Source: Branchiostoma floridae
Taxonomy: Eukaryota; Chordata; Leptocardii; Amphioxiformes; Branchiostomatidae
Reading direction: 5' to 3'
NCBI RefSeq assembly: GCF_000003815.2
Contig: NW_023365761.1
Coordinates: 1-64,000, forward strand
Length of the DNA stretch: 64,000 nt
Shown here: positions 58,039-64,000 of the stretch, one piece after another
How the letters are laid out: each line of letters begins with the position of its first letter
Numbering within the stretch: position 1 is the stretch's first letter
The notes under the pieces: generated by a model
Database searches by the model: none
The model's input: only the letters and a program-made list of their open reading frames with translations
Told to the model about the DNA's origin: nothing
Made by a program: the position numbers and the translations under genes

Positions 58039-61000
58039 CTAGGTAGTCGCAGCTTGCTCGAACAAATTCTTCCTGTTGGCCAAGTCATCACTGCTGATCT
58101 CGCTCTGCATGACGGGAAACAATAAGTTGTTATGGATACAGGCATTTTACACCCTGATTGGACAATATTGCATTCATCAGCCTCATTTCGCTTGAAGCTA
58201 TGGTATAACGGCTTGATATGGTACTGTGAATACTGTATGTTATCAAAAATATCCAAATAGTTGATAGAAACGTCTGAAGATTTATCATGGTCATATCATA
58301 TAAATGTTAAAAGATGCAAAACATCAAGATTATAGCAGATAAAAGTCAACATTTAAAGACAATTCAATCTCTACCACCGTATAAGATACGGAGATTACTT
58401 GACATCCATCACTCTTCTTCAGCGTCACTAGAACTGCTTATTGTGGTGATGCGCATGCGAAGCCAATTTGTTCTAGCTAGTGACGTAGAAGAATAGAGTG
58501 ATGGATGTCACTCAAAACGTCCGAAAGTTATCTCGTCCGTATTTTATCCAGGTGTAGAGATTTTTTACATATTCTTTGTGTGAATGTCTAACCTCCATAA
58601 ATGTATGAATGACAAAAAAGTCAATATTTCTTTACAATGTTTTTAACGATTCTACTCCGAATATAACATTAATACAGTAAAAATATTTTAGTTAATGTTA
58701 TTTCACCTTCATTCGCGTAACCTGTATTCTTTTTTAACAGGGTATTCATGGATATCAAGTTCATTAATCGTAGTTTGAAAATATCCGAACGTTTTCAAAA
58801 TAATTGCAGTTTGAAACCAGCATGCGTCTGTCGACTTGATATCCCTAAATACTCTATTTTTCATAACAACGAATATAGGTTAAACTGCGGATAAAGGTGA
58901 ACTAACGTTACCTTCTTAGGAGAGATGAGTTTTGGAGGCTCTTCGTCCTCCTCCTTTTTATCGTTGATGTGTTCCCACATCTTCCGTCTGTCCGACACGC
59001 CGGTCACCACGATCTCCTTCTTACCCGCCAGCTTCTGAACCTTGGAATCCTGGGTAACGTGCATGGGAACGAGAGGCGTATGACGTTGGGAACAAGACTG
59101 ACCAAGAGACGCCATGTTTTTTTCTTTTTAAGTTGCAAGTACTAGTATGTCAGAATATTGCAGTATATACGACATGAACTATAAAAAAAACGATAACGCT
59201 ATGTTTTTATAAGTCACAAGTACTAGTATATAAAAAATATTACAGTATAAATGACATTAACTATGAAAAAAACAAGAAGACGTAAATTTTGATTTTACAA
59301 ATCTAGACATGACAGTTCAGAGAATAGTTTCATTGCCAAGAATAAAATAATAATTGTCATGTTTTTCGAAACAGCTTACTTACCCCCATCTTATTCCATT
59401 GCTCAAACCTGTTGAAAAAATAGAACACTTTGTTAACGATACTCCCTACGTATTTAATGTTAAGGATTTGACAAAGTATATGGAATGCAAGTATATGTGT
59501 AATCATTTGCAAACACCAATACGAAAATTCAATGACCAATGAGGTTCATCGACTTACTTTCTATCCACTCCTTCTACATTTATTGCTTGTTTGTTCCTGC
59601 AAGGATGAATTGAACATCAATGTTAATACTTTTCCTGTCTGTATATTAACTAAAATGCAATGTCAATGTGCAATATAATTTATACTTTGGTACAGTTGTC
59701 TTATAATCAATACAGACAAAAATCGATTCCAAGTGATGATTTTAAATCAAAACCACGTTGTCAATTTGTTACGCTCACCCTTTCCCCATCATCTCCCTCA
59801 GCCGTTGACTAAGTTCATTTATCTGAAAAAGAAACACATCAAAACGTTAACATGACTTAATATCAATACTATTGTGTAGAAAAACAAACCCATTTCCTGC
59901 GACGTTTCCAACGAAAGGACTTTCCTGCTACCGTGCCCGTTAGATTTAGCTAAAAATTAATTCTATAGAGATTACACAAAATGCATTTTTTTTATTTTTT
60001 CCCAAGCGATTCTAATGCAATACAAATCCCTCTGCCTCTAAGCCGTCACCAAAAAATGAAAAATAAAAAAAAATTGGACACCATGCATTAGATCTATCGA
60101 CAACACACAGTGATGGAATTTATGACGTCACTCGTCGCTCTCTACACAGGTTAGAAAGACGTCATAGCAATGTGTATACTTACGTCATACTCCTGCCTCT
60201 GCATCTTGCTGTCCAGGTCAAACTTGGCGGTGACGACACCGCTCAGGTGATCGTGTAACTCCGCAGCCTTCTCACTCAGTTCCTCCGCGTCCAGACCCTA
60301 CGCAGCCAACATACATGTACATGTAAAAAGGTAAAAAGTAGTCCCATAGACATTTTGGGGGCCACATGGGCAATGGGTTGTTATCCCCCGCGTCCAGGGC
60401 ATGGTATTGGAAGCTGGAACCCGTCTCTCTCCTTTAACCATCTTTTACCTCCAAAACCAGATTAGGATACCCATTTTACACTAGTCTTATGGTACATGTA
60501 ACGTTAGTTCACCTTGATCCGTAGGGTAACCTTTATCCGTTCTTTTTAAGAACAATGTATGTAGGGAAAGCAAGTCGACAGATGATGGTTTCAAACTGCA
60601 ATATTTTGAAAATAGTACAATTTGAAACTACCGTCCATCGACTTGATATCCCTGGATACCCTGTTTAGCAACGCAACGGATATAGGTTACCTCGCGGATA
60701 AAGGTGAACTAATGTTATAGGGAACATATAAAAAAAGATAGTTCAACATCACTTGTACAAATGTGCTTGAAAAACAATCTTCCTGTCTGCGTAATAAGAC
60801 ATGTTGTCACAATCAAGTTTCAAGCATGACAAAAACTTTCGGGATGAATATTAGACAATGGAATGCAGAGAGAATTTTTAGAATACACTTCGAATTTCCA
60901 GGAATATACAAAGAATTTTATTCAGACGGTATTCCGGCTCATTCCGATTCCCTTATAAGAGGCCTTTTCGAAAGATCTGCTAGGAGATTACTCCTTACAT

Positions 61001-63145
61001 CCAGTTCCAGTTTGATCCTGCGCTCGGCCAGCACTCGGCGCTTCTCGGCCTCACGGAGCTCCTTCTGCCGAGGGTCCTTCTTGTCGATGCCGCCTTCCAC
61101 CGTCTGGAAACAACAGCGTGCGAAAACTTAAATGAGTTGAATGTTTGCCAAATTATTCTTTTAAGTGCAAATTCTAGCAAGACATCGGCAGAAAAAGTTG
61201 AAGTCCGCCCCGCACTAAATGGTGCAAAGGGCAAAAATCTGATAAAAAATTCTAAGATTTATGTAAAAGAATTTAAAATCGATGTAAAGATTGGTGTAAA
61301 GGAATCTAAGGTGGATGTAAAAGAATCAAAGACTTATATAAAAGAATTCTAAGATTTATGTAAAAGAACCTAAGATTTATGTAAAAGAATCTAAGAGTTA
61401 TGTGAAAGAATCCAAGATTTATGCAAAAGAATCTAAGATTGAATTACCTTTAGTTTCATGTTGATCCACGCGGGTGTTTCGCTCTCGTTCAGTCTCTGCT
61501 TACGCCGCTCCGCCTCAGCCTGGCGGCGACGCTCTCCCTCTTCCTGACGCCTCTTGCGCTCCTCCTAGCGGAGTTCATAGAAACAGCATCATCATCATAA
61601 CGTTATAACACTTGAAAGTCGATTTGAGATCGTTTTAATTACGTCTAAATCTCTCAATATATCAAAAAGAAGGCCACAGAAGGGATAATCGTGACTGAAA
61701 ACGACAAGAGCGAGGGGGGAGGGTCTGATTTCGAGGTTTCCCCGCCTTAAACTCGAAACGGAGTTTCAAAGATGGCAAGTAATTCTCTTCCATAATATAA
61801 CAGATAGAAAATTTCTTACTTACTTCTTCAATAGCTGCTTTCTTTGCTCTCTCTTCCGCCATCTTGGCTTCGCGTTCCTCCCTTTCCTTCCTCCTCTTGT
61901 CCTGTATGAGAAAAAGCATCAAATTTTGAACTTCCTTTCTTCGCTAAAATAAATTTTACAGCAAATGCCTAGGAAGTTACGTCCGCTAGTGACAAATATG
62001 AGAGGTGCAGTTTTGGAGGATCTCCTGTACTATAAAACAAGCAATCAAATTTCGAACCTGAATTTTTTTTCCTGTATCAAATTTACCAACTCGCTGCTTG
62101 CAATACTCTTTGAGCAGAGGTTAGGTTCCGGCTATTTTTGAATAAAGGAATTTACATCGGCCTTTCTATTTTGTGCTGTTTTCTTTATGTCTTCCCGTAG
62201 GAAACAGCACAAAATAGAAAGTAAGATGAAAACGTCTAAAAACACCTAAAAAAACAACAGCCGGAGCCGAACCTCGACTTGGAGGGTAGCTTGTTGAGCA
62301 ATACGATATTTTTCATGCAGTGCATGTCTATGACTTAGCGCCACCTAGTGACACACGTAAGAAGTACAGCCCTAGAACCCCTACCCTTCTCTCCTTTAGC
62401 TCCTGCAGTTCCTGCTCCTCCTTCTCCCGCTGTTTGCGGAAATCCTGCATGCGCTCTGCCTCCTCCTCCTCACGTCTCTTACGGATTTCCTACGACGCAA
62501 AACAAAACAAAACTTGGCGTGAAGTTGGGATGATTTGCCTGTTTGCTAGATACGTCTCCAGTATATCACTTCAAAATGGCTGAGGCCACCAAGGCAAAAA
62601 AATAAAATGATGAAACCTTTTGAAAAACGATTTTCATTTCACTTCATTACTTTCTATTTGTTTGTTTGTCTTGGTGTGCGTGCAAGTTTGTTCGGGTCGA
62701 AGATTGGCTCTTGTGGCCGAAACTTTGATGGTGCAACTGGAGACTTGCAGTATTGGAACGCTGGTTTTGCCCGGTTCCACAATTCATGTACTTACTTACC
62801 ATGGGGTTGTCATACAACGATCCTGTAGCATTTTGCTTTTTATCTATAGCTATATATCTTTGTGCTATTACCTTCATTATTATTTCTGTTTTTTATTGCA
62901 TGGTTAGATCTATATTGTATCGGCTTCTAAACGCCTGGAAGTTTTCAGAAACCCAGTACAACCAGAAAACAACGTACAAGCACAAAAATAGCACATGATT
63001 TAAAACGAAAAAGCCCAGGTATACCGGTAACATTCCTGCCATGGAAGCTAGCCTTCATCTACTTACCTCAGCCACACGTTCAGCCTCATACCCGCTACTC
63101 TTGTCCTCCCGTTTCTGGTTAATCTCTGTGATGGGGTCCGGGCGG
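58039..63145 (-). CDS. TNNT: troponin T (5' exons off window)
   Basis: Eleven exons in phase: 63067-63145, 62385-62489, 61824-61901, 61448-61564, 60999-61103, 60184-60297, 59779-59822, 59558-59596, 59384-59408, 58912-59049 and 58039-58104, about 303 residues. The first five are Glu/Lys/Arg-rich helix, including RKQREKEEQELQELKERR and EKRRVLAERRIKLELD, as in the tropomyosin-binding part of troponin T. Next comes the diagnostic block LSEKAAELHDHLSGVVTAKF, then DLDSKMQRQEYDINELSQRL, matching the vertebrate stretch that forms the coiled coil with troponin I. After it lies a longer C-terminal tail than in vertebrates, including EIVVTGVSDRRKMWEHI and an acidic KKEEDEEPP segment. Acts in the thin filament of striated muscle, linking troponin C and I to tropomyosin. 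The acidic N-terminus and start codon are not in view. Confidence 0.85.
58400..58510. mobile_element. 111-bp hairpin in the last troponin T intron
   Basis: TGACATCCATCACTCTTCTT on the left pairs with AGAATAGAGTGATGGATGTC plus A on the right, and GCGTCACTAGAAC pairs with GTTCTAGCTAGTGACG. Single copy in this window. Confidence 0.65.
58691..58912. mobile_element. hairpin MITE family A, copy 7, at a troponin T splice donor
   Basis: The right end GGTGAACTAACGTTACC runs into the penultimate troponin T exon, so on the minus strand the exon is followed directly by GTAACGTTAGTTCACC, the element terminus. The GT of the intron therefore lies in the element. Confidence 0.75.
60499..60719. mobile_element. 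hairpin MITE family A, copy 8
   Basis: TGTAACGTTAGTTCACCTTG on the left and GGATAAAGGTGAACTAATGT on the right. The centre is TTTGAAACTACCGTCCATCG against CGACAGATGATGGTTTCAAA. In a troponin T intron. Confidence 0.8.
61235..61440. repeat. ~24-bp tandem repeat (AAGAATCTAAGATTTATGTA)
   Basis: Eight to nine units of AAAGAATCTAAGATTTATGT fill most of a troponin T intron and end at the next exon's donor. The Lys/Val-rich plus-strand frame here is an artefact of the period. Confidence 0.85.
62107..62288. mobile_element. hairpin element related to the CTCCAAGCAGAGGTTA set
   Basis: GAGCAGAGGTTAGGTTCCGG on the left and CCGGAGCCGAACCTCGACTT plus GGAG on the right, with an inner pair TTTCTATTTTGTGCTGTTTT / AAACAGCACAAAATAGAAA. 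In a troponin T intron. Confidence 0.7.
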
Positions 63146-64000
63146 CTAGGGGCAACAAAAAACATGTTACAACATTTGTTTCTGCCTCGTACATGTATAT
63201 AAAATTGATATATACATATATTATCATACAATATCAATTCGTCTAAATTATACAAAAATATTAGCATGTTACTATTTTTCTATTTCGTGAAAAAACTTCA
63301 AATATTTGTGTGTTGCAAGCAAAAGTACATTTTCTAACAACGTTAACTCCAGTCCAACCTCGCAATGCCACCATGCAGTAACACCAGGATGTAATGCTAG
63401 CCCTAACCGTATGATGGCGCCACAGCCATGGTGGAGAAAAAGAACACACAGACAACTTTTGGGGAGACGATGACATTAGAATTTCACACACTAATACATG
63501 CGTTCCAATGGGAGACTTGAGGAAACAAATATGCAATTATCTCAAGAATAAAAAGTTCAAGCCATACAAACTTACCTTCAAATGATAGCCTACTACATCC
63601 AGTCTCGGCAAATTCCTTGGCAAGAATTTCTATACGGCTAATCTTTTGATACACCCCCCTGATTAGAGCCCTTGGATTGGCCCATTTGGCTGAAAACACC
63701 ATTCTGGCGACGATACCACTATTTCAGGGGGTGCGGAAACCCCCTCGATGGAGAAAGGTCATTTTTTACAACTAATTCTACCAGTGTAGGGTCTTTCCTA
63801 CTGCAGCCACCCCCAAAATGCCCAGATTTCACATAAAATCCCAGCAAGAAAGGCTTTTCAATGGTTTAAAGCCTTGTTTTTATTTGAGATCTCTCACCAT
63901 GGGCTCTAGGCGCCTGCGCTAATGCTTACGTCACCCCTTTTATTGCGGGTTACGAGAGCACATGAAGGACAGAAGGTTTAAGTAGGTGACGATGGTCATG
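63146..64000. other. upstream troponin T intron or flank, nothing recognised
   Basis: No acidic N-terminal exon of troponin T could be found here. The short frames have no family features. Confidence 0.4.

Noticed and set aside
61137-61352. Lys/Val-rich plus-strand frame opposite the troponin T gene
   Set aside because: Explained by the 24-bp tandem repeat in the intron.
1-64000. tRNA and rRNA genes
   Set aside because: No cloverleaf with A and B box pairs or rRNA core sequence was noticed on either strand by eye.

Overview
This is a stretch of nuclear genome from an invertebrate animal, most likely a cephalochordate (amphioxus, Branchiostoma-like). It has small phase-matched exons with GT-AG introns, a troponin T gene, an alpha-2,8-sialyltransferase gene, a secreted kringle protein, an orthologue of vertebrate LRRIQ4, and dense short hairpin transposons. 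The species is inferred from this combination; no marker proves it.

All six protein-coding genes I can build lie on the minus strand, so they read from right to left. From the left edge they are: (1) LRRIQ4-like leucine-rich-repeat gene, 402-8428, with its 3' end off the left edge; (2) a 230-residue secreted single-kringle protein, 10234-13591, complete; (3) an animal member of the bacterial HypX/HoxX family (formyltransferase plus crotonase), 17300-24102, 8 exons, about 577 residues, with a frameshift and a stop codon in exon 6; (4) an ST8Sia-type sialyltransferase, 31567-36819, complete, 378 residues; (5) an ankyrin-repeat protein built from 99-nt exons, 40086-54091, with two candidate last exons; (6) troponin T, 58039-63145, with its N-terminal exons off the right edge. 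I built each model exon by exon, and codon phase is consistent across every junction except the damaged HypX exon.

The remainder is introns and intergenic DNA filled with mobile and tandem repeats. There are at least eight copies of one ~210-bp hairpin element, two related sets of CTCCAAGCAGA-ended hairpins (two of them carrying other transposons nested in their loops), a piggyBac-like element with TTAA duplications, a LINE reverse transcriptase split by a ~1.2-kb hAT-like insertion, a second LINE 3' end, and several two-copy inverted-repeat elements. Minisatellites touch coding signals in two places: one overlaps the sialyltransferase start codon, and another repeats the HypX exon-5 splice donor. 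One hairpin element supplies the splice donor of the penultimate troponin T exon.

The genes have unrelated roles (possibly cilium/axoneme, extracellular, one-carbon metabolism, Golgi glycosylation, scaffold, muscle thin filament), and I see no operon-like or pathway logic connecting them. The most unusual item is the HypX-like gene: in bacteria this family makes CO for [NiFe]-hydrogenase assembly, a pathway animals are not expected to have.
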